A stretch of DNA of 46,665 nucleotides, from assembly GCA_026126165.1 (NCBI GenBank), contig JAHCJR010000019.1, positions 1-46,665 of the forward strand, written 5' to 3'. Position 1 is the first letter of the stretch; each line of letters begins with the position of its first letter. The stretch comes from Alphaproteobacteria bacterium (lineage in GTDB: Bacteria > Pseudomonadota > Alphaproteobacteria > Ferrovibrionales > Ferrovibrionaceae). Under the pieces are notes generated by a model that was not told where the DNA came from, did not search any database, and saw nothing but the letters and a program-made list of their open reading frames with translations. Shown here in pieces: positions 1 to 9,294 of the stretch. Made by a program: the position numbers and the translations under genes.

Positions 1-44
1 ACGGCGGCCCTGCTTCGGCAATGGGCGGAGCGGATTCCCTGGCG

Positions 45-839
45 ATGAGCGAGGCCGCCGCCTGGGATGCCTTCGCGCGCGAGCTCGACGCCTGGGCCTC
101 GGCCGGACGGCGGGCAACTTTCTGGTGGCGCGACGACGATGCCACGCGACCAACCGGCGAACTGGACCGGCTGCTGGACCTCACGGCCGATCAAAAGCTG
201 GTGATCGCGCTGGCGGTCATTCCCTTCGAGGCGGGTCCGGAACTGGCGGCGTGCCTGTCGGCGCAGCCGGTCCGCGTCTTCGCGCATGGCTGGCGCCATC
301 GCAATCTCGCCCCGGCCGGCCGGAAGAAGTCGGAATTTCCCGAAGGCCGCCCGCAGGCCGAGGCGCTGGCCGACCTGGCGGCGGCGCGCGAACGCATTGC
401 AGCCTTGTTCGGTGCACTGGCGCGGCCGGTGCTGACGCCACCCTGGAACCGCATCGGGCCGGGGCTGCCTGGACACCTCGCCGGACTCGGCTACCGCGGC
501 CTTTCCACCCATGGCGCGCGGGCCGGCGGCACGGCGCCGCCGGGCATCGCCATCGCCAACACCCATCTCGATCCGATCGACTGGCGCGGAACGCGCGCGT
601 TTGCCGGCGCGGCGGCGCTCCTCGACCGGGCGGGCGAGCTTCTGGCGCGGCGGCGGCGAGGCGAGGCCGACGCGACGGAGCCTTGCGGACTTCTCACCCA
701 TCACCTGCGGCACGATCACGACACCTGGATATTCGTGGAAAGGTTTCTTCGCGTGACTGCGCAACATCCCGGAGTACGCTGGATCGACCCCGACGCTGCC
801 TTCGGCTGGCCGGGGCCGCCCGAGGAGACGCCGCGATGA
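45..839 (+). CDS. Polysaccharide deacetylase family protein (NodB-like)
   Basis: This is a predicted carbohydrate esterase of about 264 residues in the NodB/polysaccharide deacetylase superfamily, which removes N-acetyl groups from sugars. Visible motifs are WWRDDDA near residues 27-33 (catalytic and metal-binding aspartates), HGWRHRN near 81-87 (metal-binding histidines), TPPWNR in the middle and a C-terminal LLTHHLRHD. The histidine pair is H-x3-H. An in-frame ATG at 21 would add eight residues; 45 was chosen because the recognisable domain begins shortly after it, but neither start has a strong Shine-Dalgarno sequence. There is no signal peptide, so the site of action may be cytoplasmic. 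Its stop overlaps the next gene by 4 bp (ATGA), implying co-translation. The natural substrate cannot be read from the sequence. Confidence 0.8.
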   Translation: MSEAAAWDAFARELDAWASAGRRATFWWRDDDATRPTGELDRLLDLTADQKLVIALAVIPFEAGPELAACLSAQPVRVFAHGWRHRNLAPAGRKKSEFPEGRPQAEALADLAAARERIAALFGALARPVLTPPWNRIGPGLPGHLAGLGYRGLSTHGARAGGTAPPGIAIANTHLDPIDWRGTRAFAGAAALLDRAGELLARRRRGEADATEPCGLLTHHLRHDHDTWIFVERFLRVTAQHPGVRWIDPDAAFGWPGPPEETPR

Positions 840-1357
840 CCGCGACCAGTGTCCATCGCTACAGCACGAGCGCGCTGATGCCGCACTATGTGCGGGCGAT
901 CACGGGAACGGCGATTGCGGGCGCGGTGCTGTTGTTCACCGGCTTCTCTTCTGCCATGCTTTGGGTTGCCGGGCCGCTCTGCGGGCTGTTTTTGGCTTTC
1001 GGTGCGGTAACGGCGCTGCGGCAGGCGACGAGGATCGAGGTTTCATCGACCGGGATCCGGGCGATCGGGCCCTTGTCGCGGGAGATTCTGTGGGAGGATT
1101 TGGTCAGGGTCGATCTGCGCTACTACTCGACGAAAAGGGACCGCAGCGACGGCTGGATGCAACTCAAGGTCGGCGGCGGAGGCGGCGGACCGATACGCAT
1201 CGAGTCCACCATCGGGGATTTCGGGCAGGTAGTACGGGCCGTCGCGCGCGAGGCGGCGGCGCGGGGTGTGCGACTGTCGGAGTCCAGTGCCGCGAACATC
1301 GAGGCGCTGGCCATGGCGGAACGGAAGGAAGCAGGGCCTGGGAGAGGGAATGGGTAA
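836..1357 (+). CDS. Hypothetical membrane protein with PH-like C-terminal part
   Basis: This is a 173-residue protein of unknown function. Residues about 20-60 form two closely spaced hydrophobic segments, consistent with a membrane hairpin. They are followed by a soluble region rich in beta-type sequence (IEVSSTGIRAIG, EILWEDLVRVDLRYY) that resembles the small PH-like domains found in many bacterial membrane proteins. A glycine-rich run (GGGGGGP) lies near residue 120. It overlaps the preceding deacetylase gene by 4 bp and the following ABC ATPase gene by 8 bp, so it sits in the middle of a tightly packed transcription unit. No catalytic motif is visible. The membrane topology is an inference from hydrophobicity only. 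Confidence 0.6.
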   Translation: MTATSVHRYSTSALMPHYVRAITGTAIAGAVLLFTGFSSAMLWVAGPLCGLFLAFGAVTALRQATRIEVSSTGIRAIGPLSREILWEDLVRVDLRYYSTKRDRSDGWMQLKVGGGGGGPIRIESTIGDFGQVVRAVAREAAARGVRLSESSAANIEALAMAERKEAGPGRGNG

Positions 1358-3233
1358 CGTCCTGGAGGTTCATGACCTCGCGGTCCATTTTCGCGTCAAT
1401 GAGGGCGTGATCAAGGCCGTTGACGGCGTTTCCTTCCGCATCCCCGAGGGCGGAACGGTGGCGCTGGTGGGCGAGTCCGGCTCCGGCAAGTCGGTGGTCA
1501 GCCAGGCGATCATGGGCATCCTGCCGCGCGTCGGCCAGGTGGTCGGCGGGCAGATCCTGTTCCATGATCCGAACCGGCCGGGCGAGCCGATCGACATTGC
1601 CGCGCTGGACCAGGACGGGCCGGAGATGCGCGGCATCCGCGGCGGGCGCATATCGATCATCTTCCAGGAGCCGATGACCTCGCTCAGCCCGCTGCATACC
1701 GTGGGCGACCAGATCTCCGAGGCGCTGTTCCTGCATCGCGACGTCAGCCGCGCCGAGGGCATGGAGCTGACGGCGGAGATGCTGCGCCTGGTCGGCTTCC
1801 CCGATCCGCGCAAGGCGCTCAACACCTATCCTTTCGAGCTTTCCGGCGGCCTGCGCCAGCGGGCCATGATCGCCATGGCGCTGGTCTGCCGGCCGGCGCT
1901 GCTCATCGCCGACGAGCCGACGACGGCGCTCGACGTCACCATCCAGGCGCAGATCCTCAAGCTGATCAAGGATCTCCAGCGCGAACTCGGCATGGCGGTG
2001 CTGATGATCACCCACGATCTCGGCGTGGTCGCCAACGTCGCCGACGAAGTGGTGGTGATGTATCACGGCAGGGTCATGGAGCGCGGCAGCATCCAGGACA
2101 TCTTCGCGCGCGCCGAGCATCCCTATCTCAGGGCCCTGCTGCGCGCGGTGCCGCGCTTCAACATGCAGCCGGGCGAGCGGCTGGTGCCGATCCGGGAGAT
2201 CAAATCGGAGATCGGCTCGCTGCTGATGGACAAGGAGCCCTGGCCCGAGGGCGCCGACGAGAAGCCGCTGCTCAGCGTCAACGGCCTGACCAAGCGGTTC
2301 CGGCTGCGCAAGTCGGGGCTGTTCCGGCGCGGCAGCGACGAGGGCGTGCTGGCGGTCGACGATGTCAGCTTCTTCATCCGCCGCGGCGAGTGCCTCGGGC
2401 TGGTCGGTGAGTCGGGCTGCGGCAAGACCACCACCTCGAAGGCGATCATGCGCGCCATCTCGATCGACGAGGGCGAGATCCTCTTCAACGACCATGGCCG
2501 GATCGTCAATGTCCAGCAGCTCCAGGGCGAGGACCTGTTCCGCTACCGGCGCAAGGTGCAGTTCATCTTCCAGGACCCCTTCTCCTCGCTCAATCCGCGC
2601 ATGACGGTGTTCGATATCATCTCCGAGCCGCTGGTGATCCATCGCATCGGCGACGACGAGGAGCGCTATCAGCGCGTGCGCGAGCTGATGACCCTGGTCG
2701 GGCTCGACGTGCGCTTCCTCAACCGCTATCCGCACAGCTTCTCCGGCGGCCAGCGCCAGCGCATCGGCATCGCGCGCGCGCTGGCGCTCCAGCCCGACCT
2801 TCTGATCTGCGACGAGCCGGTCTCGGCGCTCGACGTCTCGATCCAGGCCCAGGTGCTCAACCTGCTCAAGGACCTGCAGGACAGGCTCGGCCTCACCTAC
2901 CTGTTCGTATCGCACAATCTGGCGGTGGTCGATTACATCGCCGACCGGATCGCGGTCATGTGCGCCGGCCGCCTGGTGGAAACGGCGCCGCGCGAGATCC
3001 TGTTCAACAACCCGGTCCATCCCTACACCCAGGCCCTGCTCTCCGCCGTGCCCAAGCCCGATCCGAACGCGCGCCTCGACCTGGCGGCGCTGATGGAGGG
3101 CAAGGCGTCGCGGCCGGAGCTTTGGCCGGAGCCCTTTACCGTCGGACGCGGCGCCCGGCCGCGGCTGATCCATCTCGGCGAGGGACATTATGTCCGCGCC
3201 GACCAGGCGGCGTTCCAGGAGGTCGCGATATGA
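1350..3233 (+). CDS. Peptide-type ABC transporter ATP-binding protein, two fused ATPase domains
   Basis: This is a 627-residue fused ATPase that powers the importer encoded by the next three genes. Domain 1 has a Walker A GESGSGKS at residues 41-48, signature LSGGLRQR, Walker B LLIADEP and H-loop ITHD. Domain 2 has [24 protein letters not shown] and VSHN. Each domain ends in an oligopeptide-transporter C-terminal extension ([12 protein letters not shown] and [12 protein letters not shown]), as in DppD/DppF and in the fused YejF and GsiA. The ATG at 1350 was preferred over an upstream in-frame start at 1266 because the domain begins at once ([10 protein letters not shown]) and the upstream extension lies inside the previous gene. 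The stop overlaps the start of the binding-protein gene (ATGA). Both ATP sites look catalytically intact. Confidence 0.93.
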   Translation: MGNVLEVHDLAVHFRVNEGVIKAVDGVSFRIPEGGTVALVGESGSGKSVVSQAIMGILPRVGQVVGGQILFHDPNRPGEPIDIAALDQDGPEMRGIRGGRISIIFQEPMTSLSPLHTVGDQISEALFLHRDVSRAEGMELTAEMLRLVGFPDPRKALNTYPFELSGGLRQRAMIAMALVCRPALLIADEPTTALDVTIQAQILKLIKDLQRELGMAVLMITHDLGVVANVADEVVVMYHGRVMERGSIQDIFARAEHPYLRALLRAVPRFNMQPGERLVPIREIKSEIGSLLMDKEPWPEGADEKPLLSVNGLTKRFRLRKSGLFRRGSDEGVLAVDDVSFFIRRGECLGLVGESGCGKTTTSKAIMRAISIDEGEILFNDHGRIVNVQQLQGEDLFRYRRKVQFIFQDPFSSLNPRMTVFDIISEPLVIHRIGDDEERYQRVRELMTLVGLDVRFLNRYPHSFSGGQRQRIGIARALALQPDLLICDEPVSALDVSIQAQVLNLLKDLQDRLGLTYLFVSHNLAVVDYIADRIAVMCAGRLVETAPREILFNNPVHPYTQALLSAVPKPDPNARLDLAALMEGKASRPELWPEPFTVGRGARPRLIHLGEGHYVRADQAAFQEVAI

Positions 3234-5188
3234 ATACCCGGCTCGGCGTGCTTGCCATGTTCTGTCTCGTCGCGCTTGCCCCCCTCGCCCTACCGGCCGC
3301 GGCGGCGAACTACAAGGAAACCCCCGCCCTGGAGGCGGACGTCAAGGCCGGCAAGCTGCCGCCGGTCGAGAAGCGCCTGCCGGCAGAGCCGGCCCGCGTC
3401 GGTTTCGACGGCAAGGAAAGGGTCATCGGGCGGCATGGCGGCGAACTGCGCTGGCTCATCGCGCGGGCCCGCGACGTGCGCTTCATGACCGTGTTCGGCT
3501 ATGCCCGCCTGGTCGCCTACGACGAGAAGTTCGAACTCAAGCCCGACATTCTCCTGGACGTGCAGGTCGAGAGCGAGCGCGTCTTCACCCTGAAGCTCAG
3601 GCCCGGCCACAAATGGTCGGACGGGCAGCCCTTCACCTCGGCCGACTTCCGCTACTGGTGGGAAGATGTCTGCAACAATGCCGAGATCAATCCCGGCGGC
3701 GTGCCGAAGGAACTGGTGGTGGACGGCGAAGGTCCGAAGGTCGAGTTCCTCGACGACCACACGGTGCGCTATAGCTGGAGCAAGCCCAATCCCTTCTTCC
3801 TGCCGCGCCTTGCCGGCGCCTCGCCGCTCTATATCTTCCGGCCGGCCCATTACCTGAAGAAGTTCCATGCCAAGTATGGCGACGCGGAGGAGCTCAAGAA
3901 GCAGGCCGAGCAGCGCAAGCTGCGCGGCTGGGCCGGGCTGCACAACGCAATGGACAACATGTACGACGCGGACAATCCGGACCTGCCGACGCTCGAGCCC
4001 TGGATGATCGTGACGCGACCGCCGGCGACCCGCTTCGTGGCCGAGCGCAATCCCTACTATCACCGCGTCGATGCGGAGGGGCGGCAGCTTCCCTATATCG
4101 ACCGGCTGGTGATGAACCAGGCGGCGCCGGCGCTGGTGCCGGTCAAGGCCTCCGCCGGCGAGACGGACATCCAGGCGCGCGGCATCGCCTTCTCCAACTT
4201 CAGTTTCCTCAAGGACAACCAGGGCCAGGGCGACAAGTACCGCACGCTGCTCTGGCGCACGGCGAAGGGCTCGCATTTCGCCCTCTTCCCCAATCTCAAC
4301 AACAACGATCCGGTCTGGCGCGGCCTTTTCCGCGATGCCCGCTTCCGCCGCGCGCTTTCGCTCGGCATCGACCGGGCGGAGATCAACGACTCGCTCTATT
4401 ACGGCCTGGCGATCGAGGGCAACAACACCGCGCTGGAGGGCAGCCCGCTCCATCGCGCCGAATACCAGAACAAGTGGGCCAAGCTCGATCTCCGGGCGGC
4501 GAACCGCCTGCTCGACGAGATCGGGCTCAAGAATCGCAACTCGGACGGCTTCCGCCTGTTGCCCGACGGGCGCATCGCCGAGATCGTGGTCGAGACGGCG
4601 GGCGAGGACACCGAACAGACCGACGTGCTCGAACTGATCCGCGAGAGCTGGGCCAAGATCGGCATCAAGCTGTTCAGCAAGCCTTCCCAGCGCGAGGTGC
4701 TGCGCAACCGTATCTTCTCCGGCGAGGCGCAGATGTCGGTCTGGACCGGCTTCGAGAACGGGCTGCCGACCCCGGACATGAGCCCGGCGGAACTGGCGCC
4801 GACCAGCCAGCACAGCCTGCAATGGCCGAAATGGGGCCAGCATTACGAGACCCAGGGCAAGAGCGGCGAGCCGGTGGACATGCAGGAGGCGAAGGAGCTG
4901 CTGGAACTCAACGCCGCCTGGCTCGCCACCACCGACCGCAAGGAGCGGGAGCGCATCTGGCACCGCATGCTGGCGATCCATGCCGACCAGCAATTCACCA
5001 TCGGCGTCGTTTCCGGCGTCCAGCAGCCCGTGGTGATCAACAGCCGCCTGCGCAACGTCCCGAAAGACGGCATCTACAACTGGGATCCGGGCGCGCATTT
5101 CGGCCTGTACAAGCCGGACACTTTCTGGCTCGACGACAAGCCGGTACTCGACGAGGATCGGCCGGCGCGCGGCCGGCGGCGGGGCTGA
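3230..5188 (+). CDS. ABC transporter substrate-binding protein, peptide/SBP_bac_5 family
   Basis: This is a 652-residue periplasmic binding protein. The N terminus is a Sec signal peptide ([20 protein letters not shown] followed by PAAAAN), with cleavage expected near residue 27. The mature part shows family-5 hallmarks: LKLRPGHKWSDGQPFTSADF near residues 120-140 and RFRRALSLGIDRAEIN near residue 375. It is longer than a typical DppA or OppA (about 530 residues) and close to the size seen in YejA-like and other long family-5 proteins. Gene order ATPase, binding protein, permease, permease, with a 4 bp overlap to the ATPase gene, indicates one operon. The ligand is unknown; peptides are the default guess for the family, but sugars and other solutes occur. 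Confidence 0.9.
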   Translation: MNTRLGVLAMFCLVALAPLALPAAAANYKETPALEADVKAGKLPPVEKRLPAEPARVGFDGKERVIGRHGGELRWLIARARDVRFMTVFGYARLVAYDEKFELKPDILLDVQVESERVFTLKLRPGHKWSDGQPFTSADFRYWWEDVCNNAEINPGGVPKELVVDGEGPKVEFLDDHTVRYSWSKPNPFFLPRLAGASPLYIFRPAHYLKKFHAKYGDAEELKKQAEQRKLRGWAGLHNAMDNMYDADNPDLPTLEPWMIVTRPPATRFVAERNPYYHRVDAEGRQLPYIDRLVMNQAAPALVPVKASAGETDIQARGIAFSNFSFLKDNQGQGDKYRTLLWRTAKGSHFALFPNLNNNDPVWRGLFRDARFRRALSLGIDRAEINDSLYYGLAIEGNNTALEGSPLHRAEYQNKWAKLDLRAANRLLDEIGLKNRNSDGFRLLPDGRIAEIVVETAGEDTEQTDVLELIRESWAKIGIKLFSKPSQREVLRNRIFSGEAQMSVWTGFENGLPTPDMSPAELAPTSQHSLQWPKWGQHYETQGKSGEPVDMQEAKELLELNAAWLATTDRKERERIWHRMLAIHADQQFTIGVVSGVQQPVVINSRLRNVPKDGIYNWDPGAHFGLYKPDTFWLDDKPVLDEDRPARGRRRG

Positions 5189-5227
5189 CGTGGCGCGGCG
5201 CGGAAGCGGGGAGACTGCAGGATCGGC

Positions 5228-6253
5228 ATGCTGAGTTATCTGGTAAACCGCATCCTGGTGATGATTCCGACCTTGCTGGTGATCAGCATCGTCACCTTCG
5301 CCATCATCCAGCTTCCGCCCGGCGACTACCTGACCAACCAGATCCAGGAGTTGATGGCGCAGGGCGAGGCGGCGGCGGTGGAGCGCGCCAAGTTCATGCG
5401 CGAGCAGTTCGGCCTCGACCGGCCCCTGCTCGAACAGTACGCGGTCTGGGTCGGCATCTGGCCCGGCCATAACGGCTTCTCCGGCCTGTTGCAGGGCGAC
5501 TGGGGCTGGTCGTTCGAGCATAACCGACCCGTCGGCGAGGTGGTGGGCGAGCGGCTGTTCCTCACCATGCTGCTCAACGTGGCGGCGATCCTCTTCACCT
5601 GGATCGTCGCCTTTCCGATCGGCGTCTATTCGGCGACGCACCAGTATAGCTGGGGCGATTACGGCTTCAGTTTCCTCGGCTATGTCGGGCTGGCGACGCC
5701 CAACTTCCTGCTGGCGCTGATCATGCTGTTCCTCGCCAACCGCTGGTTCGGCCTCTCGATCGGCGGCATGATGGACGACGAGTATGTCGACCAGCCCTGG
5801 TCCTTGGACAAGACGATCTCGGTGCTCCAGCACCTCATCATCCCGACCATCATCATCGGCACCTCCGGCACCGCCGCCATGATCCGCCGGCTGCGCGCGA
5901 ACTTGCTGGACGAGTTGCAGAAGCAGTATGTGGTGACCGGCCGCGCCAAGGGCCTGCCGCGCATGCGGCTGCTGGTGAAGTATCCGATGCGCATGTCGCT
6001 CAACCCGTTCGTGGCCGATATCGGCAACCTGCTGCCCTCGGTCATCTCCGGTTCGGCCATCGTCTCGGTGGTGCTGTCGCTGCAGACCGTGGGCCCGCTG
6101 CTCGTGCATTCGCTGCAGAGCCAGGACCAGTATCTCGCCGGATCGCTGCTCATGTTCCTGGCGCTGCTCACCGTGATCGGCATGTTCATCTCCGACCTGC
6201 TGCTCGCCATGCTCGATCCGCGCATCCGCCTCAGCGGCGGCGTGGCGAAATGA
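5228..6253 (+). CDS. ABC transporter permease, DppB/YejB type
   Basis: This is a 341-residue inner-membrane permease. It starts MLSYLVNRILVMIPTLLVIS, the classic first helix of the DppB/OppB/YejB family, followed by the QLPPGDY motif and a long periplasmic segment containing EQFGLDRPLLEQYAVWVG. The ABC-interacting EAA loop is visible near residues 230-265 (LLDELQKQYVVTGRAKGLP). About six transmembrane helices are expected. It is 39 bp downstream of the binding-protein gene and 13 bp upstream of the second permease. The two permeases would form the heterodimeric channel driven by the fused ATPase. Confidence 0.92.
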   Translation: MLSYLVNRILVMIPTLLVISIVTFAIIQLPPGDYLTNQIQELMAQGEAAAVERAKFMREQFGLDRPLLEQYAVWVGIWPGHNGFSGLLQGDWGWSFEHNRPVGEVVGERLFLTMLLNVAAILFTWIVAFPIGVYSATHQYSWGDYGFSFLGYVGLATPNFLLALIMLFLANRWFGLSIGGMMDDEYVDQPWSLDKTISVLQHLIIPTIIIGTSGTAAMIRRLRANLLDELQKQYVVTGRAKGLPRMRLLVKYPMRMSLNPFVADIGNLLPSVISGSAIVSVVLSLQTVGPLLVHSLQSQDQYLAGSLLMFLALLTVIGMFISDLLLAMLDPRIRLSGGVAK

Positions 6254-6266
6254 AGGGGGCCGGAGG

Positions 6267-7430
6267 ATGAGCGACAAGGGACAGCCCCTCGAACACTGGG
6301 TCTCGCGCGAGCCGTTCGATCCCAATTCGGTGGAACGGCTGACGCCGGCGCAGGAGCGGCTCTACCGCGCCTCGCAATGGCAGATGATGTGGTGGAAGTT
6401 CCGCCGCCACCGCATTGCCGTGATCTCCGCCTGGATCCTCGGCCTGTTCTATGCCTCGCTGCTGGTCACGGAATTCCTGGCGCCCTACGACCTGCACACG
6501 CGCAACTCGCGGGCCATATTCGCGCCGCCGCAGCAGATCCACCTGTTCCACGAGGGCGAGTTCATCGGCCCCTTCGTCTATGGCTACCGCCTGCGGCTCA
6601 ATCGCGAGACCCTGCTCAGGGAATACAGCGAGGACACCTCGAAGGTGCATCGCATCGAGTTCTTCTGCCGTGGCGATGAATATACCTACATGGGCCTGTT
6701 CCAGTCCGACCGCCACCTTTTCTGCGCGGCGGATGGCGGGACGGTCTATCTGCTCGGCACCGACCGGCTCGGGCGCGACATTCTCTCGCGCATCATCTAC
6801 GGCACGCGCATCTCGCTCACGGTCGGGCTGATCGGCATCGCCATCTCCTTCATTCTCGGCATCGTCATCGGCGGCATCTCGGGCTATTACGGCGGCTGGA
6901 TCGACAATGCGATCCAGCGGCTGATCGAGATGATCCGATCCTTCCCCGAACTGCCGCTCTGGATGGCGCTCTCCGCCGCGCTGCCGGTGAACTGGTCGCC
7001 GGTGCTGGTCTATTTCGGCATCACCGTCATTCTTGGCCTGCTCGACTGGCCGGGCCTGGCGCGGGCCGTCCGCTCCAAGCTGCTGGCGCTGCGGGAGGAG
7101 GATTTCTGCACCGCGGCCGAACTGATGGGCGCCAAGCCGAGCCGGGTCATCGGCCGCCACCTGCTGCCGAGTTTCATGAGCCACCTGATCGCCTCCGCCT
7201 CGCTCTCCATACCCTCGATGATCCTGGGCGAGACGGCGCTTTCGTTCCTGGGTCTCGGCCTTCGCCCGCCGATCACGAGCTGGGGCGTGCTGCTGAACGA
7301 GGCGCAGAACATCAATGTCGTGGCGCTCTATCCCTGGCTTCTGACGCCGGTCATTCCGGTGTTCATCGTCGTCCTCGCCTTCAATTTCCTGGGCGATGGC
7401 CTGCGCGATGCCGCCGACCCCTACAAGTAA
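6267..7430 (+). CDS. ABC transporter permease, DppC/YejE type, with a long loop after helix 1
   Basis: This is the second permease of the importer, 387 residues. Helix 1 is at about residues 49-70, and the family motif LGTDRLGRDILSRIIYG lies at 163-179. The EAA loop near residues 270-295 contains LREEDFCTAAELMGAKPSR. The segment between helix 1 and the LGTD motif (about 92 residues, with two cysteines) is clearly longer than in DppC or OppC, where it is about 30-40 residues; YejE-type permeases also have a long segment there. It ends 9 bp before the convergent methyltransferase gene, with no room for a separate terminator. Confidence 0.92.
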   Translation: MSDKGQPLEHWVSREPFDPNSVERLTPAQERLYRASQWQMMWWKFRRHRIAVISAWILGLFYASLLVTEFLAPYDLHTRNSRAIFAPPQQIHLFHEGEFIGPFVYGYRLRLNRETLLREYSEDTSKVHRIEFFCRGDEYTYMGLFQSDRHLFCAADGGTVYLLGTDRLGRDILSRIIYGTRISLTVGLIGIAISFILGIVIGGISGYYGGWIDNAIQRLIEMIRSFPELPLWMALSAALPVNWSPVLVYFGITVILGLLDWPGLARAVRSKLLALREEDFCTAAELMGAKPSRVIGRHLLPSFMSHLIASASLSIPSMILGETALSFLGLGLRPPITSWGVLLNEAQNINVVALYPWLLTPVIPVFIVVLAFNFLGDGLRDAADPYK

Positions 7431-7439
7431 CGGGGCCGC

Positions 7440-8291
7440 TTAAAGCTTCCGCAGCCAGAGGCTGCTCTCAAGCGCCTCCTCGGGCAGCTTCAGGCGGGCC
7501 ACCACCGAACGGCCAAGGCGGTTGCCCAACCGCTGGCGCGCATGATGGCTGGCGAAGAGGATCTCGTAGCCGCCACCCTGGAGGAGCGGCGCCACGCCCT
7601 GCTGCTCGTTGTAGCCGCGCCAGGCCCAGTGGGCGGGATAATCGTCGGGCAGGAAGATGTCGTGGAAATGCACCAGCACGCCCGAGGGGAGCCGGGGCAG
7701 GACGCGATTCAGCAGATGATCGACATCGGAACCCGGCATCAGCACATGGCTCGAATCGATGAAGAGCATGTCGCCCGGCGCGAGGCGCGCGAAGAGTTCG
7801 GCCGGCGCCGCATGCAGCGTGCTTCGGCGATACTCGACCCCCTTCAGCCCGGCGATGGCGGCGCGCGGCGCCGGGTCGATGGCAAGCAGCCGTCCCTCGC
7901 CGCCCGCATCGGCCAGCGCGCGGGCGAGGAAGCGGGTCGAATGGCCGGACCCGACCTCGAGGATCAGCGCCGGGCGCCGGCTTCGCACCAGCGCGTAGGC
8001 CGCGGCCGCGTCAAGTCCGGGAAACCAGCTCTGCGTCCAGCGCGGCGCAGGCGGCGGCGCATCGCCGATGGCAAGCAATGCCTCCGCCAGCCCGTCGATC
8101 CTATCGATCAGCTCGAGCATGGCCGGCTCCGCCGCCCGCAGCCGCTCGGCCAGCGCATCATAGGATGGCAGGCCGCCGGCCGGGGGCAGGGTGGCGGCAT
8201 AGCGGTAGGGAATGAACCAGCCCCGGCGGGCAAGTCCGAGCAGGGTCGGCAGGCCGAGCGCGAGACGCCGTGCCAGGCCGCGCGCCTTCAA
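7440..8291 (-). CDS. Class I SAM-dependent methyltransferase (Methyltransf_24-like)
   Basis: This is a 283-residue predicted methyltransferase. The SAM-binding motif I is ILEVGSGHSTRFLA near residues 110-123, followed by an acidic residue at the end of strand 2 (LLAIDPAPR). LAPGDMLFIDSSHV and VLVHFHDIFLPDDYP are typical of the Methyltransf_24 family, whose members act on small molecules or sugars. The first 35 residues are basic and moderately hydrophobic, which suggests membrane association. Its start codon overlaps the stop of the MBL-fold gene by 4 bp, so the two are translationally coupled. The acceptor substrate is unknown. Confidence 0.8.
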   Translation of the reverse strand: MKARGLARRLALGLPTLLGLARRGWFIPYRYAATLPPAGGLPSYDALAERLRAAEPAMLELIDRIDGLAEALLAIGDAPPPAPRWTQSWFPGLDAAAAYALVRSRRPALILEVGSGHSTRFLARALADAGGEGRLLAIDPAPRAAIAGLKGVEYRRSTLHAAPAELFARLAPGDMLFIDSSHVLMPGSDVDHLLNRVLPRLPSGVLVHFHDIFLPDDYPAHWAWRGYNEQQGVAPLLQGGGYEILFASHHARQRLGNRLGRSVVARLKLPEEALESSLWLRKL

Positions 8292-9145
8292 GGCCGCAGC
8301 ACCATGCCCTCGCGCGCCAGCACCGAACCCGGGCGGCGCGCGGTCAGTTCGGCCGCGATCCGGTCGAGCGTCGCGTCGTCATGTTCAGGATCGTGGTGGA
8401 AGGCGACGAAGCGGCCCACGCCCGCGAGATCGCAGAGCCGGACGCCTTCCTGCCAGGTGGAATGTCCCCATCCGACCTTGGCCGGATAGGTCTCGTCGGT
8501 ATACATGGCGTCGTAGATGACGATATCGGCCCCCTGGATCAGCCCAAGGATATTGCCGTCCGGGCGTCCGATCACGTGTTCGGTATCGGTCAGGTAGCAG
8601 ATCGAGCGGCCGGCATATTCGATGCGATAGCCCGTCGCCCCGTTCGGGTGATTGAGCGGCGCGGTGCGCACCGCGATGCCCGGCCGCGGATAGAGCGTCT
8701 CGCCGGCGGCGAAGTCGTGGAAGGTGAGCTCCGCCTTGAAGACTTCCAGCGGCACCGGGAAGAGCGGCGGCTGCATCATCCCGCACAGCACCTCGCGCAG
8801 CGAGAGGGCCGGCGCGAGATGGCCGGCGAAGACGCGAAAACGGTTGCGCGGATCGTAGAACGGCCCGAAGAAGGGGACGCCGCAGACATGGTCGTAATGG
8901 GTATGGGAGAAGAAGATATCGAGATCGAGCGGCGCCTCGCCCTTGATCTCATCGCCCAGATAGCGCACGCCGGTGCCGGCATCGAACAGCAGCCGCTGCG
9001 AACCGCAGCGAATCTCGACCGCCGAGGTATTGCCGCCATAGCGCACGTTGCACGGGCCCGAGCAGGCGATCGAACCGCGCACGCCCCAGAAGCGGACCGA
9101 GAAATCGTCTCCGCCATTCCGGTGACCAGCCTGGGTCAGGGTCAA
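8288..9145 (-). CDS. MBL-fold metallo-hydrolase
   Basis: This is a 285-residue metallo-beta-lactamase-fold protein. The metal-binding motif HTHYDH is near residue 81-86, an aspartate appears in CYLTDTEH, and further histidines appear in NHPNGATGY and in FHHDPEHDD near the C terminus. The N terminus FWGVRGSIACSGP with RYGGNTSAVEI resembles the PhnP/RNase Z-like phosphodiesterase group, which often acts on cyclic nucleotides or phosphodiesters. It heads a two-gene unit with the downstream methyltransferase. It is divergent from the crotonase-family gene, with a 149 bp intergenic region that contains hairpins. The substrate is not determined. Confidence 0.82.
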   Translation of the reverse strand: MTLTQAGHRNGGDDFSVRFWGVRGSIACSGPCNVRYGGNTSAVEIRCGSQRLLFDAGTGVRYLGDEIKGEAPLDLDIFFSHTHYDHVCGVPFFGPFYDPRNRFRVFAGHLAPALSLREVLCGMMQPPLFPVPLEVFKAELTFHDFAAGETLYPRPGIAVRTAPLNHPNGATGYRIEYAGRSICYLTDTEHVIGRPDGNILGLIQGADIVIYDAMYTDETYPAKVGWGHSTWQEGVRLCDLAGVGRFVAFHHDPEHDDATLDRIAAELTARRPGSVLAREGMVLRP

Positions 9146-9210
9146 GATTGCAGCTCCTCGCTTCCTTCCCCGTTACATTCCCTTCCGCCCCGCGATCCCG
9201 CTCGCGACCT

Positions 9211-9242
9211 GCCGGCATCCGGACCATCGTCCGGGCACCGGC
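9211..9242. other. Long imperfect hairpin between divergent genes
   Basis: A 32-nt inverted structure has an inner perfect stem CCGGAC / GTCCGG around the loop CATC (9219-9234). An outer stem GCCGG (9211-9215) pairs with CCGGC (9238-9242) across a 3x3 internal loop. It sits 53 bp before the crotonase-family ATG and 66 bp after the MBL start on the other strand. No T-run follows on either strand, so it does not look like an intrinsic terminator. It may be a leader structure or a protein site. Confidence 0.4.
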
Positions 9243-9265
9243 GGGGTCTGGCTCCATCCTTTCCA

Positions 9266-9282
9266 TATATCAATCCGATATA
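9266..9282. promoter_or_regulatory. Candidate operator: perfect inverted repeat overlapping the RBS region
   Basis: The arms TATATC and GATATA are separated by 5 bp. This AT-rich repeat in an otherwise GC-rich region ends at the AGGA-like ribosome binding site (9282-9285) and 12 nt before the ATG at 9295. Its size and position suit a dimeric repressor such as a TetR or GntR protein, but no such regulator is adjacent. Confidence 0.35.
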
Positions 9283-9294
9283 GGACAATTCAGA

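Noticed and set aside
1164-6325. Very long open frames on the minus strand opposite the ABC importer operon (for example 1164-3188 and 3290-6325).
   Set aside because: They are antisense to well-conserved proteins, rich in Arg, His, Asp and Ala, and have no recognisable domains. High GC makes stop codons rare in these frames.
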